A stretch of 64,000 bases of DNA from Streptomyces xantholiticus. GTDB taxonomy: Bacteria; Actinomycetota; Actinomycetes; Streptomycetales; Streptomycetaceae. Each line of letters opens with the position of its first letter. Position 1 is the stretch's first letter. Of this stretch, positions 27,500 through 35,668 are shown piece after piece. The notes below the pieces were generated by a model, which was not told where the DNA came from, ran no database searches, and was given only the letters and a program-made list of their open reading frames with translations. The translations under genes and the position numbers were made by a program. The stretch covers positions 186,001-250,000 of the forward strand of contig NZ_BMWB01000002.1 in assembly GCF_014651015.1 (NCBI RefSeq). Reading direction: 5' to 3'.

Positions 27500-28099
27500 A
27501 TGCGGCAGCTCTCCATCGCCGGAGCCTGGGTGCATGAGCCGAAGATCTTCACGGACAGCCGGGGCAGCTTTCACGAGTGGTTCAAGGCTCCGGAGTTCAC
27601 CGAGGCGGCCGGGCACGGTCTGAACCTCGCCCAGGCCAACTGCTCGGTGTCGAGCCGTGGCACCCTGCGCGGCATTCACTTCGCCGACGTGCCGCCGAGC
27701 CAGGCCAAGTACGTCAAGTGCGTGCGTGGCGCTGTGCTGGACGTGATCGTCGACATCCGGGTCGGCTCGCCGACCTTCGGGACGTGGGAGGCGGTGCGCC
27801 TCGACGACGCCGACCACCACTCCGTCTATCTGTCGGAGGGCCTCGGACACGCCTTCATGGCGCTGACCGACGACGCGACCGTGGTCTACCTCTGCTCCGA
27901 GGGGTACTCCCCCGGTCGCGAGCACGGCATCAACCCGCTCGACCCGGAGCTCGGCATCGAGTGGCCCGAGGGCATCACGCCCCTGCTGTCCGAGAAGGAC
28001 GAAGCCGCGCCGACGCTCGCCGAGGCAAAGGCACAGGGCCTGCTGCCGTCGTACGAGGACTGCCGGGCGTACTACGCGCAGCTGCGCGAGCGCGGCTGA
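27500..28099 (+). CDS. rfbC: dTDP-4-dehydrorhamnose 3,5-epimerase
   Basis: RmlC, third step of dTDP-L-rhamnose synthesis. 199 residues, cupin fold. Catalytic-region motifs are present: TLRGIHFADVPPSQAKYVKC, VLDVIVDIRVGSPTFG and SVYLSEGLGHAFMAL. ATG at 27500 has AAGGA upstream. It is the only rhamnose gene on the plus strand; rfbA, rfbB and rfbD lie just beyond on the minus strand, so the pathway is complete but split over two transcription units. Confidence 0.95.
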   Translation: MRQLSIAGAWVHEPKIFTDSRGSFHEWFKAPEFTEAAGHGLNLAQANCSVSSRGTLRGIHFADVPPSQAKYVKCVRGAVLDVIVDIRVGSPTFGTWEAVRLDDADHHSVYLSEGLGHAFMALTDDATVVYLCSEGYSPGREHGINPLDPELGIEWPEGITPLLSEKDEAAPTLAEAKAQGLLPSYEDCRAYYAQLRERG

Positions 28100-28121
28100 G
28101 CCGCCCTGCGGTGAACAGCAA

Positions 28122-28154
28122 GGAGCCCCCGAGGCCGTCGGCCTCGGGGGCTCC
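28122..28154. terminator. Bidirectional terminator between rfbC and the methyltransferase
   Basis: A perfect 15-bp stem (GGAGCCCCCGAGGCC and its complement) with a 3-nt loop lies between two convergent genes. Confidence 0.85.
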
Positions 28155-28171
28155 GGTGTGCCGGTGGGCGG

Positions 28172-28966
28172 TCAGCCCCTGACGGCCTCGATGCCCCGGC
28201 GCACCTGGGCGAAGGCCGAACGGGGACGCCGCAGCGTACGGGCCCGGATCAGGCCCGGCCAGAAGTCCGCGCCCAGCAGCGCCTCGGGCCGGACCGCGTT
28301 CTTGCGGACCAGCACCTCCTCGGGGACGTTCTGCGGGTCCGGGACGACGTACTCCTCGAGGATCTTGTCGTATCCGTGCTTGAGCACCGTGCTGTCGGGA
28401 TCGGCACCGAAGACGCAGACCACGCCGGTCGGCTCGGTGTCCACCTCGACGACCACCAGGTCGGGGCGGTGCTTGCGGAGCACCTCGGCGACCTTGTAGA
28501 CGTCGCCCGCCCAGAACTTCGTGTGGCGGTCACGGGCGGCCTCGTCGACATCGCGCGGGAGCATGTCGTCGAGAACGATGACGCTCGACCACCGGGAGTG
28601 CTTCTCGACGTTCATGAAGTCGCGCAGCGCGAATTCGAAAAGGTGCATTCCGTCGATGAAGGAGAGCTCCAGCTTGGGATCCGCGCCGAGAAGGTTCATC
28701 GGGTCCTTGCGGGCGAGCGCGCGGAAGGGGTTGCGGCCGTTGCGCAGGTGCAGGAGCGGGTCCTTGCGCGCAAAGAAGTCGTCACTGGTGGCCCTGACCA
28801 GATGGACGTCGCAACTGATGTCCGTCACGACCCGGAAAGCGGGGTCGACGGCGACGGAGGGAACACGGGACAGCGCCAGACTGCGACCGTCGTTGACCCC
28901 GATCTCCAGATAGTTCCGGGGCTTGTAGACGCGGTGCAGATGGCGCAGGAAGTTGTGGCGGTCCAC
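28172..28966 (-). CDS. SAM-dependent methyltransferase (Methyltransf_24 type)
   Basis: 264 residues from GTG at 28966 (MDRHNFLRHLHRVYKPRNYL), which matches the start I recall for relatives. The SAM-binding motif is YLEIGVNDGRSLAL, followed by VAVDPAF, LSFIDGMHLFEFALRD and VIVLDDMLPRDVDE. A TTG at 28993 would add 9 residues but lies inside a 16-bp hairpin. It ends the rhamnose gene run, so O-methylation of a polymer sugar or a precursor is plausible; no substrate can be read from sequence. Confidence 0.85.
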   Translation of the reverse strand: MDRHNFLRHLHRVYKPRNYLEIGVNDGRSLALSRVPSVAVDPAFRVVTDISCDVHLVRATSDDFFARKDPLLHLRNGRNPFRALARKDPMNLLGADPKLELSFIDGMHLFEFALRDFMNVEKHSRWSSVIVLDDMLPRDVDEAARDRHTKFWAGDVYKVAEVLRKHRPDLVVVEVDTEPTGVVCVFGADPDSTVLKHGYDKILEEYVVPDPQNVPEEVLVRKNAVRPEALLGADFWPGLIRARTLRRPRSAFAQVRRGIEAVRG

Positions 28967-28977
28967 CTTGTGGGGCC

Positions 28978-29014
28978 CTTCGCTGGGAATCAACGTGATT
29001 GATTCCCAGCGAAG
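28978..29014 (-). repeat. Perfect 16-bp inverted repeat between rfbD and the methyltransferase
   Basis: Arms 28978-28993 (CTTCGCTGGGAATCAA) and 28999-29014 are exact complements around the 5-bp spacer CGTGA. It has no U tract. It may be the rfbD terminator, a processing site or an operator, and it covers the upstream possible start of the methyltransferase. Confidence 0.9.
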
Positions 29015-29044
29015 TTAGCGGGTACGTGGCCTGACGGTAAACAT

Positions 29045-29953
29045 CTACCGGCGGGTAGTGTCGGGTGTGTCGTTGCCACGCTCCGCCGCGACCAGCGAGG
29101 GGAACGCCTCTGCGAGCGCCTCGCGCCAGTCGCGGATGGGTTCGATACCCGTGGCCCGCCACCCCTCGTGTCCGAGCACGCTGTAAGAAGGACGGGGGGC
29201 CGGCCGGACGAAGGCCGCGCTCGTCGTCGGGCGCACCCGCTCCGGGTCCGCGCCCAGCAGCCGGAAGATCTCCCGGGTGAACTCGAACCAGGTCGTCTCA
29301 CCGCTGCTGGTGCCGTGGTGGACGCCCGCCTTGACGGTGCCCGCCAGTGCGCCCTGCCCGAGCCGGACCAGGCGATCGGCCAGATCGGCGGTCCAGGTGG
29401 GCTGGCCCCGCTGGTCGTCGACGACGTCGAGGGTGTCCTTGACCGCTTCCAGCTTGATCATGGTGCGGACGAAGTTGGGGCCGCCCGCACCGTACAGCCA
29501 CGCCGTCCGGACCACATGGCCGGTGTCGGGCAGCAGGTCGAGTACGGCCCCCTCGCCCGCCAGCTTGGTGCGCCCGTACGCGCTGCGCGGGCCCGTGGGG
29601 GCGTCCTCGGCGTAGGGCTTGGTCCCGTCGCCGGCGAAGACGTAGTCCGTGGAGACGTGGAGCAGCACCGCTCCGGCCTCCTTGCAAGCCTCTGCCAGCA
29701 CCCGGGGGCCGGTGCCGTTGACCGCGAGAGCGGCCTCCTCCTGGGTCTCCGCGCCGTCGACGTCCGTCCATGCGGCGCAGTTGACGACGACGGCCGGCCG
29801 GTGCTCGGCCATGGCCGCGCGGACCGACTCGGGGTCGGTGATGTCCAGGTCGGCCCGGCCTCGGCCGACGGCCTGGATGCCGTCGGCCGCCAGCCGCTCC
29901 AGTACGTCCGGGGCCAGCATGCCGCCGGCGCCGGTCACGAGCCAGACACTCAC
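29045..29953 (-). CDS. rfbD: dTDP-4-dehydrorhamnose reductase
   Basis: RmlD, final NADPH-dependent step to dTDP-L-rhamnose. 302 residues from GTG at 29953, which overlaps the rfbB stop (GTGA). SDR features: WLVTGAGGMLAPDV for the cofactor, VNCAAWTDVDGAE, HVSTDYVFAGDG and the catalytic YGRTKLAGE. It ends in an acidic/basic tail. It is the third gene of the rfbA-rfbB-rfbD run. Confidence 0.96.
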   Translation of the reverse strand: MSVWLVTGAGGMLAPDVLERLAADGIQAVGRGRADLDITDPESVRAAMAEHRPAVVVNCAAWTDVDGAETQEEAALAVNGTGPRVLAEACKEAGAVLLHVSTDYVFAGDGTKPYAEDAPTGPRSAYGRTKLAGEGAVLDLLPDTGHVVRTAWLYGAGGPNFVRTMIKLEAVKDTLDVVDDQRGQPTWTADLADRLVRLGQGALAGTVKAGVHHGTSSGETTWFEFTREIFRLLGADPERVRPTTSAAFVRPAPRPSYSVLGHEGWRATGIEPIRDWREALAEAFPSLVAAERGNDTPDTTRR

Positions 29954-30936
29954 AGCGCCGCACGCTCCTTCAGGGGCTCCCACCAGGCGCGGTTGTCGCG
30001 GTACCACTGGACCGTCTCCGCGAGGCCCTTCGCGAACTCCTTGCGGGGCTCGTAACCGAGCTCCTCACGGATCTTGCTGCAGTCGACCGAGTAGCGGCGG
30101 TCATGGCCCTTGCGGTCGGTGACGTACTCGACGCTGGTGTCCCAGTCCGCGCCGCACGCCTCCAGCAGCAGCCCGGTGAGCTCCTTGTTGGAAAGCTCGG
30201 TGCCGCCGCCGATGTTGTAGACCTCGCCCGCGCGGCCCTTGGTGCGGACCAGCTCGATGCCCTGCACGTGGTCGTCGATGTGCAGCCAGTCACGCACGTT
30301 GCCGCCGTCGCCGTACAGCGGGACCTTCTTGCCGTCCAGCAGGTTCGTGATGAACAGCGGGATGACCTTCTCGGGGAAGTGGTGGTGCCCGTAGTTGTTC
30401 GAGCACCGGGTCACCCGCACGTCCAGACCGTGGGTGCGGTGGTACGACAGGGCGATCAGGTCGCTGGACGCCTTGGCCGAGGAGTACGGGGAGTTGGGCT
30501 CCAGCGGGTGCGTCTCGGGCCAGGAGCCCTCGTCGATCGAGCCGTAGACCTCGTCGGTGGAGATGTGCACGAAGGTCTTGATGCCGGCCCGGTGCGCGGC
30601 GTCGATCAGCGTGTGGGTGCCCACCACGTTGGTGCGGACGAATTCGGCGCCGCCGTCGATGGACCGGTCCACGTGCGACTCGGCCGCGAAGTGCACCACC
30701 TGGTCGTGCTCGGCCATGAGCTTGCCGACGAGCTCGGCGTCGCAGATGTCGCCCTGCACGAACGAGAAGCCGGGGTGCTCACGGACCTCGTCGAGGTTGG
30801 CCGGGTTGCCCGCGTACGTCAGCTTGTCCAGCACGGTGACGGCGATGTCACCGGGACCCTCGGGGCCGAGCACGGTGCGGACGTAGTGGGAGCCGATGAA
30901 GCCGGCGCCGCCGGTCACCAGGATCTTCGTGGTCAT
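29950..30936 (-). CDS. rfbB: dTDP-glucose 4,6-dehydratase
   Basis: RmlB, second step of dTDP-L-rhamnose synthesis, NAD-dependent. 328 residues with VTGGAGFIGSHYV, the catalytic STDEVYGSI, SPYSSAKASSDLIALSYH (YxxxK) and RCSNNYGHHHFPEK. It overlaps rfbA by ATGA at 30933-30936 and rfbD by GTGA, so all three are translationally coupled. Confidence 0.97.
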   Translation of the reverse strand: MTTKILVTGGAGFIGSHYVRTVLGPEGPGDIAVTVLDKLTYAGNPANLDEVREHPGFSFVQGDICDAELVGKLMAEHDQVVHFAAESHVDRSIDGGAEFVRTNVVGTHTLIDAAHRAGIKTFVHISTDEVYGSIDEGSWPETHPLEPNSPYSSAKASSDLIALSYHRTHGLDVRVTRCSNNYGHHHFPEKVIPLFITNLLDGKKVPLYGDGGNVRDWLHIDDHVQGIELVRTKGRAGEVYNIGGGTELSNKELTGLLLEACGADWDTSVEYVTDRKGHDRRYSVDCSKIREELGYEPRKEFAKGLAETVQWYRDNRAWWEPLKERAAL

Positions 30937-32000
30937 GAGGAGATCTGCACCTTGCTGTGGTCACCGAGCACGAGTCGGTGGGCGGACGGGTTGCGGGGAG
31001 CGGGCGTGACGACGACGTCACGGCCGATGAGGGACGCCTCGACACGGCGCACACCGGTGATCGACGAGCCGCGCAGGACGATGGAGTACTCGATCTCGCT
31101 GTCCTCGATCCGGCATCCCTCGGAGACCGAGGTGAACGGGCCGACGTAGGCGTCACTGATCACGGTGTCGGCGCCGATGATCGCCGGGCCGACGATCCGG
31201 CTGCCGCTGACCTTGGCGCCCGCTTCGATCCTGACCCGGCCGATGATCTCGCTGCTCTCGTCGACCGTACCCTCGACGACCGGCTCGACGCTCTCCAGCA
31301 CCGAACGGTTGACCTCCAGCATGTCGGTGACGTTGCCGGTGTCCTTCCAGTAGCCGCCGATCGTCGTGGAGCGGACGTCGCGCTGCTGGTCGATGAGCCA
31401 CTGGATGGCGTGCGTGATCTCCAGCTCGCCGCGCCAGGACGGCTCGATGGAGCGCACCGCTTCGTGAATGGCCGGCGTGAACAGGTAGACGCCGACCAGA
31501 GCGAGGTCGCTCTTGGGCTGCTTCGGCTTCTCCTCGAGCCCTACGACGCGCCCGGTGCCGTCCAGCTCGGCGACACCGAACGAGGTCGGGTTGGGGACCT
31601 TGGTGAGAAGGATCTGGGCGTCCGGGCGCTCGGAGCGGAACTCGTCGACCAGACCGCTGATGCCGCCGACGATGAAGTTGTCGCCGAGGTACATCACGAA
31701 GTCGTCGTCGCCGAGGAAGTCCTGGGCGATCAGCACGGCGTGCGCGAGACCGAGCGGCTGGTCCTGCGGGATGTAGGTGACCTTGATCCCGAACTGGGAA
31801 CCGTCGCCGACGGCTTCGCGGATCTCTTCGGCGGTGTCGCCCACGATCACGCCGACCTCGGTGATCCCGGCCTCGGCGATCGCCTCCAGGCCGTAGAACA
31901 GCACCGGCTTGTTGGCGACGGGCACCAGCTGTTTGGCCGAGGTGTGCGTGATGGGCCGCAGGCGTGTGCCCGCTCCACCAGAGAGTACGAGTGCCTTCAC
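30933..32000 (-). CDS. rfbA: Glucose-1-phosphate thymidylyltransferase (long StrD-type)
   Basis: Makes dTDP-glucose from glucose 1-phosphate and dTTP. 355 residues, the long form common in actinobacterial sugar clusters. The N-terminal nucleotidyltransferase has LVLSGGAGTRLRPITH, MYLGDNFIVGG and VGLEEKPKQPKSD; the C-terminal 100 residues are a left-handed beta-helix with repeated V/I hexapeptides. GTG at 32000 has GAGGAC 8 nt upstream. It begins the coupled rhamnose gene run; a hairpin upstream separates it from the GT2 gene. Confidence 0.95.
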   Translation of the reverse strand: MKALVLSGGAGTRLRPITHTSAKQLVPVANKPVLFYGLEAIAEAGITEVGVIVGDTAEEIREAVGDGSQFGIKVTYIPQDQPLGLAHAVLIAQDFLGDDDFVMYLGDNFIVGGISGLVDEFRSERPDAQILLTKVPNPTSFGVAELDGTGRVVGLEEKPKQPKSDLALVGVYLFTPAIHEAVRSIEPSWRGELEITHAIQWLIDQQRDVRSTTIGGYWKDTGNVTDMLEVNRSVLESVEPVVEGTVDESSEIIGRVRIEAGAKVSGSRIVGPAIIGADTVISDAYVGPFTSVSEGCRIEDSEIEYSIVLRGSSITGVRRVEASLIGRDVVVTPAPRNPSAHRLVLGDHSKVQISS

Positions 32001-32030
32001 GATTTCTGTCCTCGATTGGGTCTTGTTTCC

Positions 32031-32056
32031 CGAGCGGCTATCGCTCCGGCCGCTCG
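32031..32056 (-). terminator. Hairpin between the GT2 gene and rfbA
   Basis: CGAGCGGC and GCCGCTCG pair over 8 bp around a 10-nt loop, 14 bp behind the GT2 stop. It could be a weak terminator or a processing site. Confidence 0.45.
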
Positions 32057-32069
32057 ATTTTACCCACTG

Positions 32070-33302
32070 TCAAGCTCGACCCGCCGTCGGCGGGCGCCGG
32101 ACGACGCGCAGCTTCCGCCAGCTCCTTCGCGCCCTGCGTACGGTTCGTCGGACGAGTGAGGGAAGGGTGTTCGGCGGCAGGACACGCACGCTGCCCGACC
32201 AGTCCGGCACGGTGACCGCGTAGGTGGACCGGGGGATGCCGCTCTGTCTGTTCTCGAAGTGCGGATACGCGAGGAACAGTCTGCCCCTGCGCCCCCCGGT
32301 CACCACCCTCGGGACCTCCTTGGTCCGGACGAATTCGAGCACGTCCGCCAGGACGTCGAGGCGGCCCGCCGCCACACATGCGAGCACCAGCCGCTCCCCG
32401 ACCTTGATCCGGTCGGCGACGCCCTTGGACCAGTGCCTGATGATGGGGGCCGCCAACTCCAGCTTGTGCCGCCGCACTTCCTCCGTCTCCCTGAGCAGAG
32501 CGGGGCCGAACTGCTGCAGCAGCCCGACGGTGAACGGCCGGACGAGCAGCGAGTCCCGCTTCGGTCCGGCCGGTTCGAGCCGGACGATCAGCTCCGTCAG
32601 TGCCGTGATGGCCGCGAAGCGGGGCGGATAGCTGCCCCTGCGGGTCGCGTGTTTGCCGTCGTCCCTGGCGACGAGGTGGTAGCAGTCGTAGTCCGCCACG
32701 ACCGAGACGCCCTTCCCCAGCAGATACGCCTCCATGGTGAACAGCGCGTCCTCGCCGGTGGGGAGCGTCTCGTCGAATTCGAGGCTCAGCCGGGACAGCA
32801 GTTCGCGCCGGAACAGCTTCTGCGCGCTCAGGGCGAAGATGACGCGCGAGGAGTACACGTCCACCCGCTCCTCGGTGCGCGCGAACATCGACATGCCGAC
32901 CTTGCGCCCGACCCCTTTGAGGCGGCCGAGGACGACGTCGGTGCCGGCCCGGTCCGCCATGGCGACCAAGCGCTCCAGCGCCTCGTCGCCGAAGAAGTCG
33001 TCGGCGTCGAGGAAGAAGACGAACCTGCCACGGGCGAGCCTCAGACCCACGTTGCGCGGGCCGCTGGGTCCGCCCGAGTTGGACTGGTGGATCACGCGGG
33101 TCGGCACCTTCGAACGGGCGGCGAACTCGTCCAGGTATTCACCGGTTCCGTCGGTCGAGCCGTCGTCGACGGCGACGATCTCGATTCGGTCGGCGCCCAG
33201 GGTCTGGCTCTCCACGGACTCCAGGCAGCGGATGAGATAGGGCATGGCCTCGTACGCACCGACCACGACGGTGACATCGGGCACTGAAGGTTTGTCATTC
33301 AT
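32070..33302 (-). CDS. TarS-like GT2 glycosyltransferase (short, copy B)
   Basis: 410 residues from ATG at 33302 (MNDKPSVPDVTVVVGAYEAM); the frame is open upstream but passes through a terminator. GT-A motifs: VDDGSTDGT, QSNSGGPSGPRN, metal motif LDADD, LKGVGRKVGMSMFA (close to the TarS stretch MKGVNGRGVPQSMF) and TGEDALFTMEAY. It lacks the long beta-repeat tail of the other TarS-like genes and ends in a strongly basic segment (VRRTVRRARRSWRKLRVVRR). Possibly a wall-polymer decorating or linkage enzyme; sugar unknown. Confidence 0.85.
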   Translation of the reverse strand: MNDKPSVPDVTVVVGAYEAMPYLIRCLESVESQTLGADRIEIVAVDDGSTDGTGEYLDEFAARSKVPTRVIHQSNSGGPSGPRNVGLRLARGRFVFFLDADDFFGDEALERLVAMADRAGTDVVLGRLKGVGRKVGMSMFARTEERVDVYSSRVIFALSAQKLFRRELLSRLSLEFDETLPTGEDALFTMEAYLLGKGVSVVADYDCYHLVARDDGKHATRRGSYPPRFAAITALTELIVRLEPAGPKRDSLLVRPFTVGLLQQFGPALLRETEEVRRHKLELAAPIIRHWSKGVADRIKVGERLVLACVAAGRLDVLADVLEFVRTKEVPRVVTGGRRGRLFLAYPHFENRQSGIPRSTYAVTVPDWSGSVRVLPPNTLPSLVRRTVRRARRSWRKLRVVRRPPTAGRA

Positions 33303-33381
33303 CAAATCCAAGACAACCGGAGTGGTGCGTAGGTTGTCCGGAACGACACAATCCGTATGGATCTGTTCCCAGATGCAGCCC

Positions 33382-33420
33382 GGCCCGGCGCCCACCTCCG
33401 AGGGAGGCGGCCGCCGGGCC
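33382..33420 (-). terminator. Terminator after the TagF-like gene
   Basis: GGCCCGGCG and CGCCGGGCC form a 9-bp outer stem enclosing CCTCC/GGAGG, 15 bp past the TagF-like stop. It suggests the GT2 gene downstream has its own promoter or lower expression. Confidence 0.65.
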
Positions 33421-33435
33421 GGAGGCTTCTGCGGG

Positions 33436-35514
33436 TCAGCCGCCCACGGGCGTGTCGTCGAGACCGGGCGTCTGCTCGGGCTCGGCCAGCCGCCTCTCGA
33501 CACCCGCATTACGGGCCCGCGACTTCGCGGCCAGGTTCTGCACCGCGGTGTCGAACTGCTGCATCGACGTCGGCTCGTCCGGTCCGAGCAGGTACTCCTT
33601 GAGCGTGCGGCGCTCCTCGGCGAGGGCGTCGGCGGCGGGATCGGCGACCGCGGCCAGCAGCTCGTCGATCTCCTCAGCGCTGTTGGAGAGGATCACCGCG
33701 GCGCGGACCGCCGTGTTCTGCCGCTTGAACTCGTCCGTGCCGAGCGCAGCCGAGTCGGTCACTGCGTACGGCTTGCCGCTGGCGATGAAGTCGGACACCA
33801 CGCTGGAGATGTCGGAGACCATGGCGTCCGACTCGTTGAAGCAGTCGTACAGCCGCGGCGCGGGCCCGGTGATGACCTTGTGCTCCCACCAGCCGAAGGA
33901 ACGCCAGTACGCAGTGTTCCACTCGTCCCTGAGCCGGGCAGCCTCCGCCTCGCGCGCCGGATCCGGCAGCGAGTCCCGCGAGCCCTCCGCCTCGTCCTGG
34001 CCGTCGCCGGTCCCGCCGGCGAGCTCGGCCAGCCGGGCCTCGATGCGCTGCAGCTCGGCAGAGGCCGCGGCCTGGTCCGCCGCGTGCGAGGAGGCTTCCT
34101 TCGCCCAGCGGGGGTCGGCCGCGCGGGCCGCCGCCGCCTTCTCGATCAGCGCCACGATACGGGCGTCGACGGCCTTGGCCTTGACGCTGCGGGTGCCGGT
34201 GAAGGGGTGGGGCTTGTAGATGACGCGCACGGGCTCCGGCGCGTCGAGGAGCTTCCTGACGATGTTCTCGCCGGCCAACAGCAGGGAGGTGTTGCCGGGG
34301 TTGTCGTCCCAGCCCTCCCAGGTGGGGGCGTAGAGCACGGTCGGGATGGGGTTCCCCGTCCTGGCGTTGCCCGTCTTGATGGGCGCGAGCTGAGGGCGGC
34401 CCACTTCGACGATGTCCTCGCTGCGCACACCGACGTCCGCCAGCGCGTACCGGTCGCGTCCCGCGCGGCCGGCGGTCCACACCTCGTCGTAGGCCTTGCT
34501 GAAGGGGTTGACGCTGGCGAGCTTGTCGCTGTCGCCGTGGCCGATGAAGACGTGCTTCATGGTGGGCACGCGCAGCATGTGGATGTTCTTGCCGACATTG
34601 GCGGCGTACAGCGCGACCCGCACGGACGACAGGTCCAGGTTCATCAGGTGCACGCTGCCCGGCACACACATGACGGGCACCGATGTGGGTCCGAGCTGGG
34701 GCACGATGTTGCGTTCACGCAGGAAGAGGACCGGCCGGCCTTCGAGCTGGGACATCGTCTCCAGCCACATGTTGACCTGGTAGGCGGAGTCGGAGGATCC
34801 GGAGAAGTACATCATCACGGTCGGCTTGTAGTCGGTCAGCCACCTGTCGATGCCCTGCAGGACCTTGTCCGCCGGCGGCACGAGCCTGCTGGGCCGCAGG
34901 TGCGGAATCAGCAGCGCCAGATACACGACGGCGAGGCCCAGCGTGATCGCCAGGCCCGCGTAGGCGAAGCCGGGGGTGTCGGCGCCGATCGCCACCAGCA
35001 CACCCAGCATGGCGAAGACGTCGAGGTGCAGCATCTTCTCCGCGGACCGTTCGAGCAGTCGCCGCGGAGGCGCGTCGGGGATGCGCACGTACCCCGAGAG
35101 ATCGATGTTGCGGGTGACGACCGGCAGCTTGCGACGCAACCGCAGCAGCGTGACCATCGCACCGTGCGGCGCCTGGAGGCCGTAGAAGGCCAGCAAACAG
35201 GCGACGGTCACGTAGAAGACCGTCTGGTCCGCGAGCCCCATACGGGCCATCAGCAGAACGAGCAGCAGCTGGCGCAGCAGAAATCGGATCGACAGACCGG
35301 CCCGCACCTTGGCGAGGCGATTGATCAGATAGCTGGAGCGCTGGTGCAGAAACTGGTCGGCCAGGTATGTCACGGCGACGGCCGCCACGAAGAACCAGAG
35401 ACTGGGAATTATCGCGGCGAGCATGACGCACGGGAATCCCAGCACCAGAAGAAGTGCGGCGGCCAGCTCGGATCCGCTACCCACGCGAGCCAAGCGAATG
35501 GCTTTCGAAATCAC
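33436..35514 (-). CDS. TagF-like polyol-phosphate polymerase with N-terminal membrane domain
   Basis: 692 residues from GTG at 35514 with AGGAG about 10 nt upstream; a TTG at 35556 is an alternative. Residues 10-230 carry about six membrane helices. The C-terminal part is a CDP-glycerol glycerophosphotransferase-type GT-B domain: MKHVFIGHGDSDK, VLYAPTWEGWDDN, YKPHPF and the S/D motif AMVSDISSVVSDF. This family polymerises glycerol or ribitol phosphate into teichoic acid. A charged helical insert of about 110 residues lies between YKPHPF and the S/D motif. The upstream CDP-ribitol gene suggests ribitol phosphate as substrate. Confidence 0.88.
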   Translation of the reverse strand: MISKAIRLARVGSGSELAAALLLVLGFPCVMLAAIIPSLWFFVAAVAVTYLADQFLHQRSSYLINRLAKVRAGLSIRFLLRQLLLVLLMARMGLADQTVFYVTVACLLAFYGLQAPHGAMVTLLRLRRKLPVVTRNIDLSGYVRIPDAPPRRLLERSAEKMLHLDVFAMLGVLVAIGADTPGFAYAGLAITLGLAVVYLALLIPHLRPSRLVPPADKVLQGIDRWLTDYKPTVMMYFSGSSDSAYQVNMWLETMSQLEGRPVLFLRERNIVPQLGPTSVPVMCVPGSVHLMNLDLSSVRVALYAANVGKNIHMLRVPTMKHVFIGHGDSDKLASVNPFSKAYDEVWTAGRAGRDRYALADVGVRSEDIVEVGRPQLAPIKTGNARTGNPIPTVLYAPTWEGWDDNPGNTSLLLAGENIVRKLLDAPEPVRVIYKPHPFTGTRSVKAKAVDARIVALIEKAAAARAADPRWAKEASSHAADQAAASAELQRIEARLAELAGGTGDGQDEAEGSRDSLPDPAREAEAARLRDEWNTAYWRSFGWWEHKVITGPAPRLYDCFNESDAMVSDISSVVSDFIASGKPYAVTDSAALGTDEFKRQNTAVRAAVILSNSAEEIDELLAAVADPAADALAEERRTLKEYLLGPDEPTSMQQFDTAVQNLAAKSRARNAGVERRLAEPEQTPGLDDTPVGG

Positions 35515-35563
35515 GAAGAACCTGCTCCTGGGGGTACCGACTGTTTTGCCTTGCAAAGAAGGT

Positions 35564-35581
35564 GTGAAGGCGGACCTTCAC
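35564..35581 (-). repeat. Small inverted repeat upstream of the TagF-like gene
   Basis: GTGAAGG cgga CCTTCAC, a perfect 7-bp stem in the leader between the CDP-ribitol gene and the TagF-like gene. Confidence 0.5.
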
Positions 35582-35640
35582 GAACTCGGGCCCCCGCAGT
35601 GCGCGACAAGGCGACAACTACAGAGGCCCAGAGAATATTT

Positions 35641-35668
35641 GTCAGGAATTATTACACATCTTCCTGAC
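35641..35668 (-). terminator. Hairpin spanning the stop of the CDP-ribitol gene
   Basis: GTCAGGAA and TTCCTGAC pair around a 12-nt loop that contains the stop codon, followed on the minus strand by AAATATTCTC. It lies in an AT-rich patch (about 35630-35660) unlike the surroundings and may act as an intra-operon attenuator. Confidence 0.45.
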
